Translations under genes and position numbers: made by a program
The notes under the pieces: generated by a model
What the model was told of the DNA's origin: nothing
What the model saw: the letters and a program-made list of their open reading frames with translations, nothing else
Databases searched by the model: none
Assembly (NCBI GenBank): GCA_021209875.1
Contig: JAGYVD010000008.1
Coordinates: forward strand, 2,169,501 to 2,233,500
From: Rosellinia necatrix
Lineage: Eukaryota > Ascomycota > Sordariomycetes > Xylariales > Xylariaceae
DNA length: 64,000 nt
Direction of reading: 5' to 3'
Part shown: in pieces, positions 1 to 10,865 of the stretch
Layout: every line of letters starts with the position of its first letter
Numbering within the stretch: the first letter of the stretch is position 1

Positions 1-1550
1 TCCCGCGAGATCTAAGATGAGCCACTTTCCAAAGCCCATGTCCGTGCGGGCCGGAGGCCGCAACTCGGCATCCTACGCGCTTCTTCGCCGTGCTAGCGAT
101 GGGCCCATCGTTACATCGCCCACCCGGCGCACGGACATTCCATATTCTCTCCACTTATCCGGGTTAACACGTCGTTGGGGCGTCCACGATGCTTGAACTA
201 GGGTATGAACAAAGAAGGTGAGATAGGCGTTAAGATGTTCCTAGATGTGACACCTGTTGAGAAGACGGGTTTCCCGGGTGAGGCAGTATGAAGAGAGGAT
301 AGCTGACATAGCGCATGCTCATCATTCTCGTAGTAATCACTCTAGGGAGTTAACTATTGTTGTCAATTTAGACGCATTGTCGTTTACCTCGCGGCGTGGA
401 TTTACTTAATATGACCATTTCACTAAGTCCTCCCCTGGTTCCTAAACTATAATGCCTGGGGTGATTCTCGACGGCGCTATACGGGAATTTAGCTCATTGC
501 TCTATTGTTATGATGTTACCTAGATTCATCTACCCTTAGGGTATAGTAGGGTATAGGGGTGCGTTGTTCCATCCACCTTGCACCCACTCCTTATTTTGTG
601 CCTAGAATAGATAGGTATCGGCGACCCTGACATGTCTGAGGTTATGTTCTCATCTCTTATCGTGAACTATCATCATCGATAACATAAATTGTATATAAAT
701 ACTTAGTACTTTCTGCTTATTTCGGGTGGTGCGGCGGTTGTATATCTTTGTCCGAGTGACACGTTTTCTCGCAACACATTGATATAATCCCATTGAATAC
801 TTTCGTCTATATTTGACAATGTAACGATAACTTCACTCCCCCGTCCTCCCCATATCTAGAAACGATGCAGATATGAAATTCTTGGCGTTCGAGTAAACAG
901 TTGTCAAACAATAGTGCGGACAGTAATTTAGTAGCCTTGACGTAAGATGCATGAACTGCCAAGATCAAACTTACTGACATGTCCATAACCACCACAACGA
1001 GAAACATCGGAAGATCGCATGCTACCTAGCCGCTTCATTGCAGGTGATAGGGCTGATAGCCAAGCTTTACATAACTGAGGCTCAATTCAGGAGCGCCCCC
1101 ACACTGAAGACGGGGAGCTTCATCGGTTCATGCCAAATTGACTGACGATCAAGCCCTTTAGGGTCTCTATAATACCCTGTTCCTCAAACTGGTACCACAT
1201 GAGATCAAGGAGGCATTTTCGGTTTCGATGATATTGAGATGCTTGTTCTAAAATCAACCTAGTATGCAAATCTCAGAATGCAACAGTATAAGAGTGTTGG
1301 TATCATTCCTTACTACGCAACCGTATAGGAGTACGAAGGTTGCGCGCAGCTACAAGAAGAAATAATTGAAGAATTTGTTATATAAACAGGGAAGCGTTCC
1401 CTAATTAATTAATTACCGAGCGATTTTTGTTAAACCCAGCGACCGCTAGCGACCCTGATACAGTACTATGCTACGTTATTCTGCGACGTTTGATTGCCAT
1501 TGTCAATATCAACAAATCGACCGATCAATCCATACCTTTCTTGTTCCTTG
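1..1550. other. Left-edge spacer, no gene recognised
   Basis: This is AT-rich intergenic DNA downstream of the polyketide synthase. Only short open frames without recognisable motifs are present on either strand. It ends with the PKS 3' flank. Confidence 0.6.
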
Positions 1551-4500
1551 TCAACCAATAATAGCAAGGTCGATAAGCTTACACAACTCAGTGGCCTATA
1601 TCGCAGGTTAGTTATATGCCTATGGACGTAGTTGTGGTGACTTACATGGGGCTCATAGAGGATGGTCCAATGATTACCATCTACGGTACAAGTCTCCAGA
1701 TCCCCAACCAAGTCATCCCAGCCGTTTGCGTCGTACGTGTGGCGATTACCGTAAAACCACGATTTATAATCCCTACTCCCAGCAGCCATGGGATTCGTGG
1801 AGCGTTCAATATCTGTGCTCTCTTGTGTCGGATCTTGACATATACCCCAGCGTGCCCAAATCATGACTGTGCCGTTTGTCGGTCGGCGGTGGGCGTCCAT
1901 GGGGGTGGGCTTCCACTTATATACGCATTGTAGATTCGCGAACATCATCTGCTTTGCCAATCGCCCGTTAGGCGTGTCCGCGAACATGTTAGCGTCATTC
2001 GTACTGCTACCCCTAAGCGCAGCACCCAGTAACTCTACATCTTCCATCCTCGGCGCCTCATCCCAGGTCTTACCCGGGCTGTGCGCCTTCATGTCGATGA
2101 GGATGAGCTTCGCAACCTCCTCCCCGCCGTTGAGTAACAGCCGCGCGATCTCGTAGGCGTGCACAGCCCCCGCCGAATACCCGCCCAGTAGGTACGGGCC
2201 CGTTGGTTGAGCGACCTTCACAGAGGCCAGATATATCGGCGCCAGTTCCTCTGGTGCATACTTCATCTTGTCCAGATTATCGAGGAACGGGGACTCGAGA
2301 ACCCAAACCGGCGTCCCCGATTCCAAGTCGGGGAGATGCGCGTAGATTGACGCCGAGCCGCTTGAGCCAGCAATAAGGAAGAGCGGGGTGTTTGGTGAGT
2401 TAGTGCTTCCTTGGAGCAGGATAGCGTTGCTAGAATATTTACTCGCCAAGTTTTCGATACCGGTTATCTGGTAGGAATGTTTGCTTTGGCCCACGTTCCA
2501 GTTTGCTTCGTTAGAAAGGCCAAGACGCTCTCGTACATCGCGGATTGTCCGTAGCTGCGGGATTATCGACACGGGAAATGATTTGCCTGTATTCACCTGC
2601 ATCTTACGTGCAATCGAAAGGCCCATTAGCGAATCCACACCTATCTCCGCTAGCTCGGTATCGTCCGTGATGTCGTCCTGGTTTACACCCGTCTCAGCGA
2701 CGAGAGTTGATATGAAGGCATCTGCCATGTTGACGGTTTTACTAGCTGGCTGAAGTGGTATTCCCGGCAGGGTAGCGCGATATCCTGTCATTTCAAAACG
2801 CCTAGCCGATATCTTTCCCGTAGAATTTGCCTCATCGGTCTCTGTCTCGTGGAGAAAGGTTCGGAGAACGTGTCTTCTAACCTTATGGAATGTAAGGCCC
2901 CTTACAATCCCAACAATTTGGTCTTCGTTGAAGATATATATATCAACCGTTGTCTTGCCGTTCAGACTATTGACTGTTTGGGCATAGCTGTGGTAGGTAG
3001 TGTTCTCGCTCAGCTCGTTGAAGAGAGTCACTCGATCGATACCAGACGAAAAATAGATTGTGTCCATATCACCGTTCTGGAACAACGCGCTATTTACCAG
3101 GAATCCCCCAATGTGTACGAGCGAATCACTATGATATGGGCTCATTGTGAAGTGGTTTCTTTCCCCGATTGGCGTTCCAGTAAGCTTCACCTTGGCGACG
3201 GCTTCGAACATTTCGGGACTATTGGGAGTCTCTTGGATAAAGGCTTCCGTGATACCCTGATAGCGGGTACTGTACTTGACAACATTGCCATATAGTTTGT
3301 AGAGCAACTTGTAGTGAAGGTGATCGATCTGTACTCCCGGAACATTCTTCAAACTCGTCATTATCGAACTCCGCATCCGGGCTTGCTCGATAGCCTGTAT
3401 CGATTCCCACCCACTGTCACTGTGTATGACGTTTACATTGCTAAGGACTTGGCATGAACCGTGGTCCACGATTTGTCCGTCCCCGGCATCGGATTGAAAG
3501 AAGATTTTAGATTCCCAGTTGTCTCCCTTCTCGGCGACAACTCTGATCTTGAAGAACTGGGTTTCTGAGTTTTCATAGAGCACGAAAGGGTCCTCGAGAT
3601 GAAAACACTTTAATGTACCCAAGTATTTATTCTTAGGTAGCCCAGCAATCTCGCGAACGCGAGCCGCGACGGTGAAAGCCATGTCGATATACACGCTAGC
3701 GGGGCAGATGGAAATTCCTTGAATACTGTGACCCTTGATAGCGGCTCGAAGTCGAGAATCAGCTAAAGAGGAAATGAACGTCATTTCCAATTTACTGCCA
3801 CTGAATTTGTAGTCTTGCATATTTTGAATCGAGGCTGTATAGATAAATGTCTGCTGGTTTTCTTCTCCGCTGCTCATGCCGGTGCCGGCTGTGAGCGTGG
3901 GGGTGCTTGTATACGGCCTCCAGAAAGTCTGCGTGTCGAATGCATAGGTTGGAAGCTCCAGGAGTCTCAACGACTGCTTAAACGGACGGTGGAATTCCGG
4001 CCAGTCTATGGGCAATCCTGCCACGTAGGCTTTCTCAAGAGAGCTCGCGATAACCTCCCAGTTACTATCCCGCTTGTTCATAGATGGTAATATCCGAGAT
4101 GTCGGGATATTCATTGTCTGGCGTACCATGTTTAAACATACCGAACCCGATCCGATCTCAACCCAAAGGGGAGATGTACGATCTTTAGCTAAAAAAGACC
4201 TGGCGCTCACTAAAGCAGCGCTAAATTTCACTGGCTCACGTGCGTGACGAGCTATATATTCAGCGTTGAATATGCCAGCTTCAGCAATAACCTCACCCTC
4301 CACAGCTGAACATACTGGGATCATAGGAGCGAAAAAGGGGACCTTTCCAGCTATGTCCTCAAGTCGTCTGTGTATCTGTTCAATTGACTCGGTATGAACC
4401 GCGTGAGGCATGTTCAAAAAATGAACGATGATACCTTCTGCCTGGGCAAAGTGCTCCAATCGGCGGAGGTCAGAGTTCAGACCACCAACAACGTGAGACG

Positions 4501-7500
4501 AAGGGCCGTTGAAGCATGCAATATTACAGGTTCCCTCCAGTCCATTGTTGTGCAACAAAGACCGAACTTTTTCTTCTGTGGCAGATATCTGCAGCATGCC
4601 GTATATGCCGCTTTCGTAAGTCTCCTCGAACAACTTTGCCCGTTGAGCGACCAACCATAAAGTATCTGCCGCGGAGAGGACTGAAATAATCGGTATTAGT
4701 GAATAATATATTTTCTTAAAGTAATAGACACGGGTACACTCAAACTTACCGCCCGCAGCTGAGAGCGCCGCATACTCTCCAATACTATGCCCCAAAACCA
4801 GATCAGGTTCAACGCCCCATGATTTCCATAGCTCAGTTAATGCCAGTTGGATGGATACCATGGCAAGGTGTTTCCTTTCAATAGATACGATAGGGGCACC
4901 ATAACCTTGGCCCGTGGAAATGTCGATTATAGTGCCACCCATATCCGGACACAAGTCCATGCATAATACCTGAAGAGCATCTAGAGAACTACGGAACCCT
5001 GGGTTGGTGTCGTACAACTCTTGGGCTATGCCAGAGAAAGATGCCCCCTGACCACTGAATAGGAAGACGACTTTTGGCTTTATAGAGACCGGCTTATTAT
5101 TTGGAATTGGGTGCTCAATGTCTTTACTCAATTTCCTGATGAGTTCAAAGGTAGAGGCTGCCGTGTACCCGGATTTCATAGGGTGGTGTATTCGTCGTGC
5201 TGTTGTTGAATATGCGACATGCGATAGTTCGATCTCGGGATGGTTTATGACATAGTCCAATAAACGCTTTTTGTTGTCCAGCAGTGCCTTGCTCCCTTGG
5301 GCTGATACGGTTACCACGTGTGAGCATCGCGGGTCGGGCTTGGTAATTGATTCAGACGGCCTAGGTGCCCTCTCGACCAGCAAGCAGGTATTTCCCCCCT
5401 GTCGGTAAGAAAGTGGTAAGTAAAATGCATTATTATTGGGAGATAGTGACTGACAGCAGCATCGAAGCTATTAACAAGTATCTTTGCCTTTTCGCTGCGC
5501 AAGATACTTGGCTGTGAGTCGATGGAAACCGAGGTCATGTCTAAATCAGCGAACCCCGGATGGAGCTGTGTTTCGGGGGTGATCATAGACTGTGGGGGGA
5601 TAACACCCTTTTCTAGCATAAGGGCTGCTTTAATAACTGATGAGACGCCGGCGGCCTATTTCGATAATCAGCTCGCTCAATCAACATATACCAGTATCTA
5701 CTTACACTCTCTGAGTGGCCGACATTCGCCTTGACTGATCCTACGTGAATAGGAGAACTCGGTTTAAAGTACTTGCTAAAGACGCGGGTAATTGATGTCA
5801 TCTCAGCGAGGTCCCCAACCTAATTATAGAGGTTAGACTTGTCACAGATGAGCAACAGGGCGGTACTCACAGTAGTTCCCGTCCCATGAAGCTCGACATA
5901 GCCAATATCACCTGGATTTGTGTTCGCCTGGCGGAGAACTTGGCGGATTAACTTCTCCTGGGCTTCGGAGTCGGGATGGGTCATGGATGACGCGCCAGCA
6001 GAGTAGTTGCGGCCCCATCCTGTGATGAGAGCATCAATATTGTCGTTGTCAGCGAGCGCATCCTCCAATCTCTTGAGCACCAACACGCCTGCTGCCTCGC
6101 CCCGACAGTACCCATCAGCGTCTGCACGAAATGTCTTGCACCCACCAGATGGTGCCAAAAACCCTGATTTCCCTAGCGCAGAGAACTCAAAAGGGTTGGC
6201 TGCGATCTGTGCACCTCCCGCGAGGGCCATATCACAATCTCTATTGAGAAGTTCGGAGCAAGCGAGTTGAATCGCCGTGGCGCTCGAAGAGCATGCCGAA
6301 TCAATGCTGTTTGCATTAGTATCTACGGCGCCTCTGGTAGATCGTCACATACCTGTATGATCCCCCTTCAAAACCAAAGTAACGACTCACTCTCCCAGGT
6401 GAAAAGGCCCTGAGGATTCCGGGGGCGGTAAAGACGTCGATGCCTTGCCCTGCAATCATGCCACTCCAAGAATCGGCGCTCTGCCCGAAGTAAACGGCTG
6501 TCCGTCCGCTATGCGAAGGCAGGCTAGCGTTGGGATTATAACCCGCCTTCTCAAGCGCTTCAAAGCTAATCATTAATAACAGTCTATGAGCAGGGTCCAC
6601 TCGCAGGGCTTCTCTAGGAGACATATTGAATAGTCGAGCATCAAATGCGCCGGGGTCGGAGAGGAAACAGCCGTCTATGTTCATCATAGTGTTGTCCCTA
6701 GTGGCTGTACCATCGTAAAAGTCGGCCAGGTGGAAACGATCTTCGGGAATCTATAATATAAAGTGAGATGTTGTCCTCTGTATTGACGGTAGGGGTTTTC
6801 AAATTACCTCTTCATGTGTGGTACGTCCTCGGATTAGGAGGTTCCAGAATCGTTCTAAGTCATTGGCCTTAGGCTGTCTCGTTGACATCCCCACAATCGC
6901 TATGGCACCAGACCCCGATCTCACCGTTACGCTTGGTTGGTATTTCGGATTTGGAACCCTCAAAATGAAAACCCCTTCATTCTGTAATGTCTTGAATAGG
7001 AAGGGAATTTGAGCCGACGGGCCAAGGACGATAACGTCAGCAGCGACACCAGCTCTCTTTAAATGATGAGCTACAGTGACAAACGTATCCTTGACCATCA
7101 TTGGTGCGTTTGCTATAGCTGGGACAATTCGCCGTGCGAGCTCTTTGAGCGTTGTAACAGAAGAAGGATTGTAGTCCTCCGTGGAGGCCACCCAAGCTTC
7201 CCTCCGTAGCAATACATCCCAAATATACGAAGGCTTGGCGATTGAGTCGAAGTCTAATGAGGCAATATGCGGTGCGTGCGCAGCGGTGGCGACCGGAAGT
7301 GGTTGGAATGAGAGCTCATCAGGCCGCCCAGAACAGTCCGCAATAAGCGACTCAAGTGTTGATGGCGGTCCACTTACCGTTACCCAGTCATGACCGAATA
7401 CCCCCACCCAAGCTCTCTTGTGTTCTGGGGTGCCCTAAATAATAATTATTACAGAAGAGACAGGCAGGCTGCTGTCAAACTTACGTGGTCATCATGAAAC

Positions 7501-8110
7501 CTGTCCAATAATGATTGCAAATCGATGCCTGTTCGCGTAGAGACCATGTACGACCATGTACCGTGTTTTTGCTCAATCTGCCGTGACCGAGAATAGCCGA
7601 CAACTACGCAGTTGAAATATGTAGGGAATCCTTCCAAGGTGATCCTTGCTAGTTCCGACGCGCTTCTAGCTGCGGCCGCCAACGCTGCTGGGAAGAGGCT
7701 GATACACAAGCCGATTAGGATGCGGGGGCCGGAGAGGATCGTCGGGTCATGTTCCGCAAGTCTAATGAGATGCAGAGTTAGTGCTATTTTACGTACGGCA
7801 AGTCATTTACGTACGAAATAAGTTTGCCCAACCGCACAAAATACGACAGGACACAGGATGTGAGCACGGGAGAGCCATCGGTTTTTGCATGATTTTCCGC
7901 CATCTCCAGCAAGGATTCGAAAGGCGGAGTATCCTTCCGGAGACATGCCTGTAGGTTGCCAAACTCGCTCTGGCAAATGTCGGAGGCATCTCGTAGGAAC
8001 TTAGCTAGAAGCCCAGATTGCTTACTGGAGATGTAGAGGTCGCTAACGCTGCCTGTAACGTTATCCGTCTGGTCGCCGAAGAGCAGGACTCGACGAGTGG
8101 CCGCAGACAT
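1551..8110 (-). CDS. Non-reducing polyketide synthase, SAT-KS-AT-PT-ACP-TE
   Basis: Iterative type I PKS that builds an aromatic polyketide from malonyl units. Ten exons: 8110-7815, 7761-7485, 7434-6808, 6750-6353, 6306-5871, 5819-5706, 5655-5455, 5398-4750, 4680-1646, 1595-1551. They sum to 6,078 nt (2,025 aa). Seen in the translation: SAT (about 1-350) with Cys118 in GLCIS; KS with Cys538 (IDSACSSS), His673 (HGTGT) and His713; AT with Ser988 (GHSIGEYAA); PT with His1317 and Asp1518; a single ACP with Ser1683 (GVDSL); TE with Ser1835 (GYSAG) and His2003. The terminal intron (1645-1596, GTAAGT, CTAAC branch point) replaces a read-through tail with a TE-like end. TE and PT style suggest an orsellinate/resorcylate-type enzyme, which is inference. 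All catalytic residues are present, so the gene looks functional. It is divergent from the sulfotransferase-like gene. Confidence 0.93.
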
Positions 8111-9160
8111 TCTTAAACTTGGCGTAGGATTTCCTATCAGTAGATATCAGTGTCTGTCAGAGTTTGTCGACGCCGTGGGAGTAGTGTAAGGAGTATGAGT
8201 AGTGAGAATAGATGATCAAGGTTGCTGGGTCAAGAATCGGCTCGCCTCCGCACGTAAACCATACCGGTAATTTCTTAAAAAGGTTGGGGGCACTAAGTAT
8301 TTAAACCAGGGGAAGTTGCCTAGGTACAACTTGTGCTCTGCTACCTGTCAGGTTCGTAGTCACGCGGGAAGGCACGATGACAATCAATACCTATTCATTA
8401 CTCCTTTGAGTGCCTACCAAGTAAGTGGGTGCTAAATGTCTAAGAGTTGACAAGAAGACTGGAAGTGAATGGTTTGTAGTTATGGTTACGCAGTTACGCC
8501 TTTACCTCGCCGAGAACCCCATTGAAAGGTAGCAAAAGGTACTTCTAATGTACCCGAGTAGTTGATATGAATTACCTCCTACCGAGGTATCTGCCTGCCA
8601 TTCATACCATCTAGGCCTCTATGGTGGAAGTAACGATTCATGGTTGCAACTCCATTAAGTGCCTCAGTCCGTTCCCACTCTTTCCGGCACATCAAAAGCA
8701 AACACTCGGCTATGTAGCAGAATACCACCTCCACCCAGGTACCTACACACATCTGCCCTATCATATTGCACAATGGTACTCCATAGAGTCAATGGGAGCG
8801 TTGATACTGCCTGCCTAACATACCGCCTGTAGGTACCACGTAGAGCTTCACAATCGGGACCTTGTGTGCCCACAAACTGCCAATCTTGGGATTAGAAATA
8901 TCTGAATTCCACCCATCACTGGACCCTGACATTCTCCTGCAATTATATTTGTTTGTGACGGCATATACCTTCGATTTGTATGGACGCCAAGGCAGTTAAG
9001 GACAGCAAGAGGCTTCCACTACAACCTTTCATGAATGCCGCCGCAATCTCTTTGCCCCTCTTTTAATCCCTAAATTACCTAACGAATCATCAAAGCACGT
9101 TGGCCGAGCCGCGTAAGGACCTCTTGAGTTCGTATCCCGGAATACCATCTCATTGTAATT
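8111..9160. promoter_or_regulatory. Divergent intergenic region between PKS and sulfotransferase-like gene
   Basis: About 1.05 kb separates the two start codons, so it must hold both promoters. I see no recognisable gene in it. Open frames at 8579-8873 lack motifs. I could not assign a specific factor-binding site. Confidence 0.5.
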
Positions 9161-10093
9161 ATGTCGTCGTTGAACAATACCGGCCTTCGGGTGATTGCCT
9201 GCGGTCTTCCACGCACTGGAACAACTTGTAAGGTGCCTTTCATCAGTTAAGAGCAAATGGCTGATTTTCTTTGCCAAAACTATAGCCATCAAGCTGGCTT
9301 TGGAACAGCTAGGTTACCGTAATGTCTATCACATGAGCTCATTCATCAAGCATACCGAAGACTCCGAACACTGGGAATATATCATCAAAGCAAAAGTAGC
9401 CGGCCGAGAGATTCCACGATCAGTGTGGGACAGCCTACTAGGTGGCCACGAGGTAGGTGGCATATTTAGCAATCTATCTCGCTACTGGATTAAACTAATA
9501 TTCATAAGGCGGCCGTCGATGCACCCGCTTGCTATTTCGCGACCGACCTCGCTCGAGCCTACCCAGACGCCAAAGTTGTCATTCTCAACCGACAAGAAGG
9601 CAAATGGTACGATTCCTTTGCAGCGACCGTGCAGCGAATGATCAAACGCAGGGAATCTTTGGAATGTGTGGAATGGATACTACGACCATGGCTACCTACT
9701 CAATTGTCGGCGATTATACGTGTGGGAAACCTCCTCTCCAAGTCTGGGATTGGACTGGGCTCGTACAGCAAGACAAGGTGTTTGGAATTCTTTCGCTGGT
9801 ACTATGCAGATTGCAGAGCCAATATTGCGGCTGAACGCCGTATTGAATTCAGAGTCCAAGACGGTTGGGCTCCTCTCTGTGGGCATCTCGGTGTCCAAAT
9901 ACCCGTTGAAAGAACTGCGGACGGGATTATTCAGACAAAATTCCCTCGCGCCAACGACAAGGATGCTTTTCATTCATGGGTGAGTGGTATTCAGTACTCA
10001 ATGTTAAGACAAGCTGGGATGAACATCCTTTTCCATGGGACTACGTTGCTTGGTTTTCTTTTGCTCTTTCGACATGCAACCAATTACTTTTAA
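9161..10093 (+). CDS. Sulfotransferase-like protein (fungal Sulfotransfer_4 type)
   Basis: Exons 9161-9227, 9286-9452 and 9509-10093 (819 nt, 272 aa). Residues 15-23 read GLPRTGTTS, the PAPS 5'-phosphosulfate-binding loop of this family, followed by the typical LALEQLGY helix and an ILNRQEGKWYDSF strand-helix. The C-terminus ends in a hydrophobic segment (about 252-265) after a charged region, suggesting a tail anchor. A GTGAGT at 9978 could be a further donor, so the last 35 residues are less certain. The family transfers sulfate or is catalytically uncharacterised in fungi, and older databases often mislabel it as an NAD-dependent epimerase. It is divergent from the PKS, so a tailoring role (O-sulfation of a phenolic product) is possible but unproven. 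Confidence 0.8.
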
Positions 10094-10865
10094 TAAGTGG
10101 TATATCCTGCCGCCTTTTTGATGCACTGCATGCTAATTAACCACAAATGTATCCTTAATTCAACCACACGATCGATCATCGTGTCTACGGACAGCGGGCA
10201 CCAAGGTGACTTCTCCGCTAGGCAACTGTCATATGCCAGTATCAGGCGTCACATTATTGGTCTCGAGTACAAATGCTGATACTACCACAAGTTCGTATGA
10301 CTCTAGTAACTCTTCAAACTCTCCAGCTGCCGTGTGACCAGGGGTGGTATTCTAACTGTTCTGATGACCTTGCCTGGGGTTTTATGCCATGCAACAGACA
10401 AGGGCCCATTCTGCCGCTACTACCCTTGTTCACTCTCACAATTATTAGATTAGAGGAGATTTTTATGCACGGTGACCTCGGTGAAGCTGCTGTTATATTG
10501 ACTAGCCCGCATCACGATCCCGAACATACTACACACTTCACGGTGTGAGAGGTGATTATCCCTAGGGGCACTGACCTTACCCTGGAATCGTACTACTCCA
10601 CCGAACCTTATGACGAAGTGTCCCCACTCCACTCTCCCCCACCTGTACGGTGCAATTTGGAGTTCTATGGAGCCCTGTAGCATGCCCACACCCAGCATCC
10701 AATAGAACAACGGCTGGCTTCTTAAAACGGCTAGATCGTGGCTGGGACGGTGAGGGCAAGTCCCTGACACGGTGGGCCTTGGCTGCTTTGACTCTCTTAG
10801 TATATTTGAGGCGCGAAGCCCAGCGTTTTTCCCCATCTCGATGTCAACACAGGCCTCATAACACA
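10094..10865. other. Spacer upstream of amidohydrolase
   Basis: This is the 3' flank of the sulfotransferase-like gene and the promoter/leader of the amidohydrolase. The amidohydrolase frame stays open back to 10650 without an ATG. No independent gene is seen. Confidence 0.55.

Noticed and set aside
869..890. Short string resembling a stretch of 18S rRNA
   Set aside because: Only about 12 matching bases with no flanking rRNA similarity.
7762..7796. 35-nt alternative for PKS intron 1
   Set aside because: Too short; the 53-nt intron 7814-7762 gives a better SAT sequence and keeps the whole gene in frame.
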